Below are positions 1 through 7,864 of a stretch of 16,303 nt of DNA, one piece after another (positions within the stretch are counted from its first letter, which is position 1; every line of letters starts with the position of its first letter). Source of the stretch: Dysgonamonadaceae bacterium (lineage in GTDB: Bacteria > Bacteroidota > Bacteroidia > Bacteroidales > Azobacteroidaceae); NCBI GenBank assembly GCA_031255425.1, contig JAIRSN010000146.1, forward strand, positions 1-16,303. The letters are read 5' to 3'. The translations under genes and the position numbers were made by a program. The notes beneath the pieces are model-generated. The model did no database searches. It was not told the DNA's origin and worked only from the letters and a program-made list of their open reading frames with translations.

Positions 1-121
1 AGTCAACCTAAATCAGGAACAGACACGCCACCTAATGAGGTAATGAGGTAAGTTGTAATATTATATCTGCGTTGCTACTGAGGTTGTTTTGTTTATAAAA
101 TTAGGTAGAAATGAGGTTTTT

Positions 122-134
122 GGGACTGCGTCCC
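122..134. repeat. short hairpin, GGGAC-TGC-GTCCC
   Basis: This is a perfect 5-bp stem around a TGC triloop. A second hairpin of the same form (5-bp stem, TGC loop, sharing AC-TGC-GT) lies 61 bases downstream at 183-195. No T-run follows, so an intrinsic terminator is unlikely. It may be a REP-like short intergenic palindrome; that is inference. Confidence 0.45.
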
Positions 135-182
135 TTTGGTTCCGCAGCCAAGCAGATTACCATGCTTCTTTAAAATATAAAA

Positions 183-195
183 GACACTGCGTGTC
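183..195. repeat. short hairpin, GACAC-TGC-GTGTC
   Basis: This is a perfect 5-bp stem with the same TGC triloop as the hairpin at 122-134. The two differ at some stem positions, but the changes keep the pairing. That is what selection for a structure, or descent from one palindromic element, would give. Confidence 0.45.
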
Positions 196-266
196 CGCCG
201 CCTAAGTAATAAAAAATTAATAAGAAAATAATAAGAAAAAGTCCTGAAATGTAATATCCCCCGATT

Positions 267-281
267 TACATTTGCGCAAAT
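267..281 (+). promoter_or_regulatory. probable promoter -7 box overlapping a 12-bp palindrome
   Basis: TACATTTG at 267-274 fits the Bacteroidota -7 consensus TAnnTTTG and lies 28 bases before the ATG at 303. The -33 region (about 243-247) matches TTTG poorly. The perfect palindrome ATTTGCGCAAAT at 270-281 overlaps the -7 box, so a bound dimeric regulator there would block or modulate initiation. The operator role is inference. Confidence 0.5.
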
Positions 282-302
282 AACAAATTAGAAAGACTAT
301 TT

Positions 303-3300
303 ATGAAAACAAATCTTCTCAAGAAAATTTCGCTTATCGTTTCGATAACCATTTCAACCGTCGTTACGGCGCCGGCGCTCGACGTGTACCTGGCGTCCGG
401 AGGAAGTGACGACAACGACGGATTGACGGCGGGAACAGCCGTCGCAACTTTGCAAAAAGCATATAATTTGATCCCCGCTAATAATAAAGGGGGGCACGTT
501 ATCCATGTTTCGGGATTTATCGACATTCCGGAAGAAGTAAATATGCAAAACCTCAATCAGACTGTTCCCGGAGCGAACGACGGCAGTAAATTCCTCACCC
601 TCGACGGCGGCGATTCCACCACATCCGGATTCGACGGCGGCGACGCTACCCGCCTGATCAATATGCAGGGGAATGCCGGCGCCATTACATTTAAGAACCT
701 GACATTCCGCCACGCGCGCGGCGAAGGCAGTATCCGGATTGTAAACGCCGGGACGAATGTCGATACGCAACTCAAAAAGTTCGAGCAATGCCGTTTTTCC
801 CACAACACCAGTACGGCAAACAGCAGCATCCTGCACTGTTACCGCGGCGGGGTTGTTGTGGACGACTGCGAATTCGACAACAACAGCGGCGTCAACCGCA
901 GCGGCGCCGTTTGGGTCGGGACAGACGCCATCGTAACAATCCGGAACAGCCGGATCCACGATAATATTGCTACGGGTTCCGGCGGCGCTATTTACGTGGA
1001 CGGAAACGGAAAGCTAACGCTTCAATCGACCGCCATCTGGAACCACGACCTGTCGGGCTCGAACAACACCGACGGCGGCGCCATTTTCTGTGCGAATCCC
1101 AACGGTATAAGCATCGACGGCTGCATCATCCGGAACAATAAGGTGAAACGGTCCGGCGGCGCTATCTATATCAATCCAAGCAACAACGCCGACAGTACGG
1201 TTGTCATTAAAAACACCTTGATAGCCAATAACGAAGCAGCCGGAAACAGTGGCGGCGGTGTTTACATTGCCAATGAAACAGCCGGGTCCCGGATCGATGT
1301 TTCCTTTATCAATTCGACCATTTACGGAAATAAAACAACCCACCACGGCGGCGGTGTTTTCGCCACGGGCGCGCAGCCCGGCAGCTCGTTGCGGTTTATC
1401 AACTGCACAGTAACGGACAACGAATCAACCAATAACAACGGAGGCTTCGGTGCCGGCGTAAGCATTCGCGGCGCCGACCAAAACATCCGGACGTATATCT
1501 ACAATTCGATTGTTGAAAGCAACTTTGCAAGCGTTGGCGAAACGACTAAGATATACAGCGATTTCTGGTTCAGCGGCGGAACGATTACCCCGCAAGGGCT
1601 GCTCGAAACCAACTGTTTCCTCCACCATTCGATAGTCGGCACCCATTTCGGCAACCTTCAGGGGAGCATCCCGGCCGACAACCGTATCAATTCGGGCGTC
1701 AACGGCGCCGGACTGGCGGTTCCCCACGCCGATTATATTGCTTCGCAAAACAGCATCCCGCTTGATTTTGATTCCGAAGCCCTGCAATTCGGCGACGCGC
1801 AATACTTGCAGGCATTGGACATTCACACCGACCAGAACGGCAACATTCGCTCTTTCGCCGACGGGAAATGCGCCGCAGGAGCGGTGGAAGTCCCTGCCGA
1901 ATTTGTCGTCACTCATCCGGATCCGCACGATTATCAACATTTTATTATCTACGGACAAAGCCTTTCCGTTGGCTACCAGGCCTATCAATCCCTGTCGCTG
2001 GACAATGTTCCGGGCAATTACATGATTGGCGACCAGGTGTGGTTGAATTACGGCAATACGGTTTTTGATCAGTTGAATCCGTTGACGGCGACTTCTGCCC
2101 TCACTTCGGCGGCGATTGCCGAATGTCCGGTCACTGCGGCGGTAAACCATATCCGCTTACGGCAGGAAACCGATTTTCCCGAACGGGACAACCGTTTCAT
2201 CGCTACTTCGACCGGCATGGGCGGGAAAACAATTGAACAACTCTCGAAAGGACATGCCGAAAGACATTACAATGTGTATGAGTCGGCATTGAAATCGGCT
2301 TACGGCATTGCGGCACGTTCGGGAAGCACGATTACTTGTCCCGCCATCTTTTGGATGCAGGGCGAATATAATTATACGTCCGCCGTGGAAACGCCTACGC
2401 CGAAAGACGACTACAAAGCGGCTTTGGTGCAGTTGAAAAACGATATGCAGGCGGATGCGCAGGAGAAATACGGGCAATCCGGTGCGCCGCTGTTCATTAC
2501 CTACCAGGTGGGGGCGCAATATACGCGCGGCCGGTTGGAAGCCGGGATGGCACAGCTTGAGGCTTCCAATGAATACGAAGACATTATTTGCGCCGGTCCT
2601 GTATACCCCGTTACCGACGTGGGCGGGCACATCGACGCCAACGGTTCGCGCTGGTACGGCGAAATGTTGGGCAAAGCTTATTACCAGACCAAGGTATTGG
2701 GACAAAAATTCAAACCGCTGCAACCGCTGCGAATCACCCTGGACAACAACGACGACAAACAGGTGATTATCCACTATTATGTCCCCGTAAAACCGGTCGT
2801 ACTGGATACGCTGACCTTAAGGCAGGTGTCCGACTACGGTTTTGAGGTATACAGCAACGAGGTCAGGCAACCCATCAGCCGGGTGGAAGTGACCGGGGAT
2901 GATGAGGTGACCATCACCTGTGCCGCCCCGTTAAGCGGCGAGGTGACGGTTGCTTACGCGGGGGTAAACGTAAACACCCGCGGTCACGGCAACCTGCGCG
3001 ACAGCGACCCTGCCAAAGCGTTCGGACGCTATATTGATCCCGAACTGAAAACCGATGGCGAGAACTACGATTATCCGCATTATCCGGATCCCAACCAGGT
3101 GACTTTTATTCCTTCCAGCGGGGAACCCCTGGATCCGGAGACCCTGTTGCCGATTTACGGTCAAGCCTATCCGTTGTACAATTTCAGTGTGGCGTTTTAC
3201 CTGCCCGCCGAAAAACCGACGGCATTGCCTTCTGCAAATGTTCGAAGGACGGATGTATATGTGGCAAAAGATATTTTGCATGTAAACGGAAAAGCGACGG

Positions 3301-3443
3301 TTTCGCTGTTGGATCTGTCGGGTCAAACGGTCGGCAGTTTCCATTCGGAAGGTCGCTACGATTTGGCTTATTTGCCATCGGGTGTTTACATCGTCCGCGT
3401 GCAAACGAAGGAAGAAGTGAAAAGCCTGAAAATCATTCTATAA
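303..3443 (+). CDS. secreted beta-helix / SGNH esterase-like surface protein with T9SS sorting domain (one esterase cassette)
   Basis: This 1046-residue protein starts at ATG 303. Residues 1-25 form a signal peptide (Lys-rich start, hydrophobic core, cleavage after APA). Residues about 27-530 form a right-handed parallel beta-helix with repeated GGA(I/V)(Y/F) or GGGV(Y/F) turns and FxxN-like motifs, as in chlamydial Pmp-type passengers. Residues about 541-795 match SGNH hydrolases of the sialate O-acetylesterase (SASA) group: YGQSLS with candidate nucleophile Ser553, FWMQGE at 683-688, and candidate catalytic His776 in GGHIDANGxRWYGE. A beta-rich module with VLD and YGFEV motifs and a GNLRDSDP motif follows. 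The last ~65 residues look like a T9SS type A sorting domain. It is probably exported and surface-anchored, removing acyl groups from a glycan. The substrate is unknown, and WxQGExD here has Asn in place of the usual Asp. It is probably co-transcribed with its larger homologue 11 bases downstream. Confidence 0.85.
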   Translation: MKTNLLKKISLIVSITISTVVTAPALDVYLASGGSDDNDGLTAGTAVATLQKAYNLIPANNKGGHVIHVSGFIDIPEEVNMQNLNQTVPGANDGSKFLTLDGGDSTTSGFDGGDATRLINMQGNAGAITFKNLTFRHARGEGSIRIVNAGTNVDTQLKKFEQCRFSHNTSTANSSILHCYRGGVVVDDCEFDNNSGVNRSGAVWVGTDAIVTIRNSRIHDNIATGSGGAIYVDGNGKLTLQSTAIWNHDLSGSNNTDGGAIFCANPNGISIDGCIIRNNKVKRSGGAIYINPSNNADSTVVIKNTLIANNEAAGNSGGGVYIANETAGSRIDVSFINSTIYGNKTTHHGGGVFATGAQPGSSLRFINCTVTDNESTNNNGGFGAGVSIRGADQNIRTYIYNSIVESNFASVGETTKIYSDFWFSGGTITPQGLLETNCFLHHSIVGTHFGNLQGSIPADNRINSGVNGAGLAVPHADYIASQNSIPLDFDSEALQFGDAQYLQALDIHTDQNGNIRSFADGKCAAGAVEVPAEFVVTHPDPHDYQHFIIYGQSLSVGYQAYQSLSLDNVPGNYMIGDQVWLNYGNTVFDQLNPLTATSALTSAAIAECPVTAAVNHIRLRQETDFPERDNRFIATSTGMGGKTIEQLSKGHAERHYNVYESALKSAYGIAARSGSTITCPAIFWMQGEYNYTSAVETPTPKDDYKAALVQLKNDMQADAQEKYGQSGAPLFITYQVGAQYTRGRLEAGMAQLEASNEYEDIICAGPVYPVTDVGGHIDANGSRWYGEMLGKAYYQTKVLGQKFKPLQPLRITLDNNDDKQVIIHYYVPVKPVVLDTLTLRQVSDYGFEVYSNEVRQPISRVEVTGDDEVTITCAAPLSGEVTVAYAGVNVNTRGHGNLRDSDPAKAFGRYIDPELKTDGENYDYPHYPDPNQVTFIPSSGEPLDPETLLPIYGQAYPLYNFSVAFYLPAEKPTALPSANVRRTDVYVAKDILHVNGKATVSLLDLSGQTVGSFHSEGRYDLAYLPSGVYIVRVQTKEEVKSLKIIL

Positions 3444-3454
3444 TTCAATTGTAT

Positions 3455-6400
3455 ATGAAAAGTTTTCTCCTGAAAAAAGCAGCCGTATGCTTTCTGCTGC
3501 TCTGTGTCGTCTCCCGCCTGTCTGCTACGGATATTTATTTGTCTGCCGCGGGCAACGATAACAACGACGGCGCTACTTCCGAAAATGCCGTAGCCACATT
3601 AAGCAAGGCAATCGGCTTGATCCCCACCGACGGTACGGATTATGTGATTAAGGTTTCCGGTTTTATCCCGGCAGCATCCGAATGTATCCTCAACCGGCGG
3701 ATCTATTTCACCATCGAAGGCGATCCGGAAATCCCATCGGGGTTCGACAGCGGAAACACGACCCGCGTCCTCAATTTACAGGGCGCACCGGGAAAGGTAA
3801 CGCTGCGAAACCTGACCTTCAAAAACGGAACGGCGGCCGAAGGCGGCGGCGTCAGGGCAATCAACTCCGGCGAAATCGTCCTCGAAAACTGTATTTTCAC
3901 AAACAATACCACCACCGGCAACAGCGGTACGCTGCATCTCTACAATGTGGCGGACACAAAGATTTTCAAATGTACATTCCGGAACAACAAAGCCAAACAG
4001 GGCGGCGGTGTTTTCCAGAACAACGGCGGGAAAATCGCAATGGACTCCTGCTTAATCGAAAACAACGACCTTTCGAGCGTTGGCGGTTCGAGCGGCGGCG
4101 GCATCTACCTCGGCAATCCCAATGGGTTTTCGCTTGCCAACAGCATTATCCGTTTCAATAAGGTAGCTGCTTATGGCGGCGGCATTGCCCTTGCGGTAAG
4201 TACCGCCGCGATGACCGACAAAACGGTCACAATCACGAATACCTTGCTTGCCAACAACGAATCCAACCAGGGCGGCGGCATTTATATCAACAATGCCGTG
4301 GCAGGCGGCAGCACGGCGTTTTCGCTGATCAACTCTACGCTGTACAAAAACCTGTCGGTCTCTTACGGAGGCGCGCTGTTTGTTGTCGGCAATACGGCAA
4401 CCGGCAGCAGCGTGAAAATCGTCAACGCCACCATCGTCGAAAACTATACGCAGGGCAATGGCGGACACGGCGGCGGCATCAATTTCCGTGATGCTTCGCC
4501 CGCAAGCCTCACGCGCTACATCTACAACAGTATTCTGGAGGATAATGGCGCTTTGAATAACGGAAATCCACAAAACTCCGATCTGACGTCGTCCTACACA
4601 GCCGCAGACGGAACCGATTTCTTCCTGCGCAATTCCTTTGTTGCCGTCACACAAGCCGGTTTGAATGCTTATGAGGATCAGGCGGGCTACGGAAATAAAA
4701 TCCGTTACGGCAGTCAACATGCATCGGGACTGGCTTCTCCGAGTCAGGCGTATATCGATTTGCAAAACGCCATTCCTTTATTGTCCGATGCCTTTCCGGC
4801 GCTTACGGGAGGCAATGCGCAATACCTGAAAGACTTGAATATCAACACCGACCAGTTGGGAAATATCCGCCTGTTTGCCGGTGACAAATGCGCTGCCGGC
4901 GCTGTTGAAGTGCCGGATGATTATATTGTAGATGATCCGAAAAATTATAAATACCAGCATTTTATTATTTACGGACAAAGTTTGTCGGTGGGAAAATTAA
5001 GCTATCAGGCGCTGCCGGAAACGCCGCTGCCGGACAATTATATGCTGGGCGGGCAAATCTGGATAGCCAATGGAAACAGCAATCTCACTACGCTCAATCC
5101 GTTGATCAGCAATTTTAACCACAACATGTCGAACACCGGTGAAAATCCGCTGACCGGCGCCGTGAATCATATCCGCCTTGCCTGCGGCAATACATTGACC
5201 GGCGCCGATAAGTTTATCGCCACTTCGGTGGGCGACGGCGGACGTTCCATTGCGCAATTATCCAAAGGACACGAACTGAAATTGTACGACCATTACTTAT
5301 CCGCCTTGCAGTCGGCGCGTACCGTCGCTCACGGGGAAGGAAGCACGATTACTTGTCCCGCCATCTTCTGGATGCAGGGCGAAACGGATTATATCAACCT
5401 GCCCAGTTTGTCGAAAAATGCGTACAAAGCGGCTTTGATCCAACTGAAAAACGATATGCAAGCCGACGCTATTTCACGCTACGACCAAACGGCAAATAAT
5501 AAACCGTTGTTCTTTACCTATCAAACCAATGGCAGTTGGACCCGTACGAAAGGCGGGCTGGGAGTAGGCATGGCGCAAGTGGAGGCTGCCAACGAAAACG
5601 CCGATATTGTTTGCGCGGGACCGGTGTATCCGGTCACTTCGATGCCGGACGGTCATTTGGACGCGAACGGTTACCGTTGGTATGGCGAAATGTTCGGGAA
5701 GGTGTATTATCAAACCAAAGTATTGGGGCAAAAATTTAAGCCGCTGCAACCCACCGGTGTGGAAATCAACGGAAATGAAATAACCATTCGTTTTTACGTT
5801 CCTGTTCCGCCGTTGGTTTTGGATATAAATACGGTGCAAAAAATCAATGATTATGGTTTTGAGGTTTATGTAGATGGTTTTGAACCCGCGAACAAAAAAA
5901 CCATTACGTCCGTACAACTGGTGGGCGCCGATGCGGTCAAGCTGACTTGCCCCGGTTCGTTAACCGGCGAGGTTCACGTCGTTTACGCAGGACAGGGCAG
6001 CGGTTCCGGACAAAAATCAGGTCACGGCAACCTGCGCGACAGCGATCCTGCCACCGGTTATTACAACTACCGTAATCCGGAGGGCAAAAGCGACGGGGTG
6101 AATTACGATTACCCGCACAATCCCTTCGACGACCCCCGGCATGTCGACTGGACGTACGTTCCTGCCGGCGGCGAACCGAAGGATGAGGAAGGTCATGAAA
6201 TATGGGAGAAGCCTTATCCGCTCTATAATTTCAGCGTGGCGTTTTGCAAAACCATCGACAATAATCCGTTAGCCACCGGTTACAAGCATCTCATCATGTA
6301 TGGGCAAAGCCTTTCATGCGGTGCGCAGGGGTATCCGCCGCTTTCCACCGAGCCGGTGCGCGGAAATTACATGCTCGGCAGCCAGGTATGGATAAACTAC

Positions 6401-7828
6401 GGACATCCTGCCGGCGACTTGAATCAACTGAATCCGCTTGTGTCCAACATCCCTTATTCCGATAGGACCAAAGACCGCAATTACGCCATTATGGGCGAAC
6501 ATCCCTTAACCGGTGCCGTCAATCACATTCAGGCAAAAACACAGGGAACGGCAGATGCTTCGCGCATTTTAGCGACTTCAGCCGGAACCGGCGGATGCGC
6601 CATCGAACAGTTGGAGAAAGGAACGGGATTGTACACCAATCAGTTTTACAAATCGCTGACGGTAGCGAAGGATGTGCTGGGAAACGAAGTAAATCTTTCC
6701 TGCCCGGCGATTTTCTGGTTACAGGGCGAAGCCAATACGGTGGAAAATACCAACGGATACACCACCGGCAAAAACGAATACAAAGCGAAGCTGCTCCACC
6801 TGAAAAACGATATGCAAGCCGATGTGCAGGCGAAATACGGGCAAGCCGTCCCACCGGTATTGATTACCTATCAAATGGGGGGACCCTGGTTGAAAACCTT
6901 TTACGACCTGCCCATTTCGATGGCACAGCTCGAAGCGTCCAATGAAAATGCCGACGTCATTTGCGCCGGGCCGGTGTATCAACTGACCTTGCCCACTTCG
7001 GGCGCACATCCCAACTCCAACGGTTACCGCTGGTATGGCGAAATGCTGGGCAAAGTGTATTACAAAACGCAAATCCTGAAAGAAGATTTCAAACCCTTGC
7101 AACCCATCGCTTTTTACCGGACGGAAAACGCCAATGAATTGAAAATACGGTTCCTTGTTCCGCATTTGCCTTTGGTGTTGGACGACAATCTGGTGGCACA
7201 TAAGACCGGCTACGGCTTTGAAGTGAAACGAAACAACAGTAAGTTGACCGTCAGCAACGTAAGCATTGACAACGATTGTGTGATTCTGTCATTGTCGCAA
7301 GCGTTGTTGCCGGCGGATGAAATAGAAATTTCTTACGCCGGAATTGATTTACAGGCGGGGAATTTGCGCGACAGCGATCCGTATCAGGCACTTACTGCTT
7401 ACGAAGATTTAGACCGCAGCGCCGAAGGCATTTTCTTCTATCCCCGCAAGGATAACGCTACGCTCCGTCCGCGCCTGGAGCCGAAAGATGCAGCCGGTAA
7501 TGCCATTTACAACAAGCCTTATCCTTTGTATAATTTCTGCGTCGCGTTTTACAAAAAACTCCTTGTCGGAGAGATGCAAACGACAAGCCTGAACGCATTT
7601 GCCGGGAAACAGCATCAACCGGAGGTTTACATCACCGGCAACACGCTGGTTGTTGAAGGCGCCCAGGTACGTAAACTCGAAATCTTCGACCTTTCCGGAA
7701 AGTGCGTAAAATCCTTTCCGGAAAATGCCGGTCTTGGAAAGTTTTTACTGGATAACCTGAATAAAGGAATATATATCAGTAGAATAATTACCGAAAAAGA
7801 GAATTATTCCACGAAGATTGTTTGGTGA
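3455..7828 (+). CDS. secreted beta-helix protein with two tandem SGNH esterase-like cassettes and T9SS sorting domain
   Basis: The frame is open from TTG 3449, but ATG 3455 gives a normal signal peptide (residues 1-24, ending LSA), so I chose 3455 (1457 residues). Residues about 25-485 form a beta-helix with many GGG(I/V) turns, homologous to that of the preceding gene. The first esterase-like domain (about 497-755) has YGQSLS with Ser509, FWMQGETD at 638-645 and His734 in DGHLDANG. The second (about 940-1205) has YGQSLS with Ser952, FWLQGE at 1087-1092 and His1185 in SGAHPNSNG. Each is followed by a beta-rich module with VP-PLVLD, YGFEV and GNLRDSDP motifs, so the repeat unit is about 443 residues. 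The C-terminal ~70 residues resemble a T9SS type A domain (DLSGK, GIYI). No Shine-Dalgarno site is visible, as is usual in this phylum. It is probably the second gene of an operon. The second domain lacks the Asp near its catalytic His. Confidence 0.85.
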   Translation: MKSFLLKKAAVCFLLLCVVSRLSATDIYLSAAGNDNNDGATSENAVATLSKAIGLIPTDGTDYVIKVSGFIPAASECILNRRIYFTIEGDPEIPSGFDSGNTTRVLNLQGAPGKVTLRNLTFKNGTAAEGGGVRAINSGEIVLENCIFTNNTTTGNSGTLHLYNVADTKIFKCTFRNNKAKQGGGVFQNNGGKIAMDSCLIENNDLSSVGGSSGGGIYLGNPNGFSLANSIIRFNKVAAYGGGIALAVSTAAMTDKTVTITNTLLANNESNQGGGIYINNAVAGGSTAFSLINSTLYKNLSVSYGGALFVVGNTATGSSVKIVNATIVENYTQGNGGHGGGINFRDASPASLTRYIYNSILEDNGALNNGNPQNSDLTSSYTAADGTDFFLRNSFVAVTQAGLNAYEDQAGYGNKIRYGSQHASGLASPSQAYIDLQNAIPLLSDAFPALTGGNAQYLKDLNINTDQLGNIRLFAGDKCAAGAVEVPDDYIVDDPKNYKYQHFIIYGQSLSVGKLSYQALPETPLPDNYMLGGQIWIANGNSNLTTLNPLISNFNHNMSNTGENPLTGAVNHIRLACGNTLTGADKFIATSVGDGGRSIAQLSKGHELKLYDHYLSALQSARTVAHGEGSTITCPAIFWMQGETDYINLPSLSKNAYKAALIQLKNDMQADAISRYDQTANNKPLFFTYQTNGSWTRTKGGLGVGMAQVEAANENADIVCAGPVYPVTSMPDGHLDANGYRWYGEMFGKVYYQTKVLGQKFKPLQPTGVEINGNEITIRFYVPVPPLVLDINTVQKINDYGFEVYVDGFEPANKKTITSVQLVGADAVKLTCPGSLTGEVHVVYAGQGSGSGQKSGHGNLRDSDPATGYYNYRNPEGKSDGVNYDYPHNPFDDPRHVDWTYVPAGGEPKDEEGHEIWEKPYPLYNFSVAFCKTIDNNPLATGYKHLIMYGQSLSCGAQGYPPLSTEPVRGNYMLGSQVWINYGHPAGDLNQLNPLVSNIPYSDRTKDRNYAIMGEHPLTGAVNHIQAKTQGTADASRILATSAGTGGCAIEQLEKGTGLYTNQFYKSLTVAKDVLGNEVNLSCPAIFWLQGEANTVENTNGYTTGKNEYKAKLLHLKNDMQADVQAKYGQAVPPVLITYQMGGPWLKTFYDLPISMAQLEASNENADVICAGPVYQLTLPTSGAHPNSNGYRWYGEMLGKVYYKTQILKEDFKPLQPIAFYRTENANELKIRFLVPHLPLVLDDNLVAHKTGYGFEVKRNNSKLTVSNVSIDNDCVILSLSQALLPADEIEISYAGIDLQAGNLRDSDPYQALTAYEDLDRSAEGIFFYPRKDNATLRPRLEPKDAAGNAIYNKPYPLYNFCVAFYKKLLVGEMQTTSLNAFAGKQHQPEVYITGNTLVVEGAQVRKLEIFDLSGKCVKSFPENAGLGKFLLDNLNKGIYISRIITEKENYSTKIVW

Positions 7829-7864
7829 GAGGCGGTAAAAGAGGGTTTACAATGATTTTATCTC

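Larger units (their letters stand above)
1..302. other. non-coding leader upstream of the surface-protein operon
   Basis: No convincing coding region is visible. The stretch is AT-rich. It holds four copies of TGAGGT (36-41, 44-49, 79-84, 112-117), the first two inside a tandem TAATGAGG pair. It also holds two short hairpins with a TGC loop (122-134 and 183-195), an A-rich tract (about 207-240), and a promoter-like element with a 12-base palindrome just before the first gene. Whatever gene lies to the left ends outside the window. Confidence 0.7.

Noticed and set aside
1425..2774. Long antisense open frames inside the surface-protein genes (1425-2150 and 2157-2774, minus strand)
   Set aside because: They lie wholly opposite recognisable protein-coding sequence, have no recognisable domains, and arise from codon bias of the sense strand.
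3449..3454. TTG start for the second surface-protein gene
   Set aside because: It would add only two residues before an ATG that begins a normal signal peptide.
7829..7864. Bidirectional terminator between the surface-protein operon and the Fic gene
   Set aside because: Only a 5-bp AT-rich stem (GTAAA 7835-7839 with TTTAC 7846-7850) is found, with no clear T-run. It is too weak to call.
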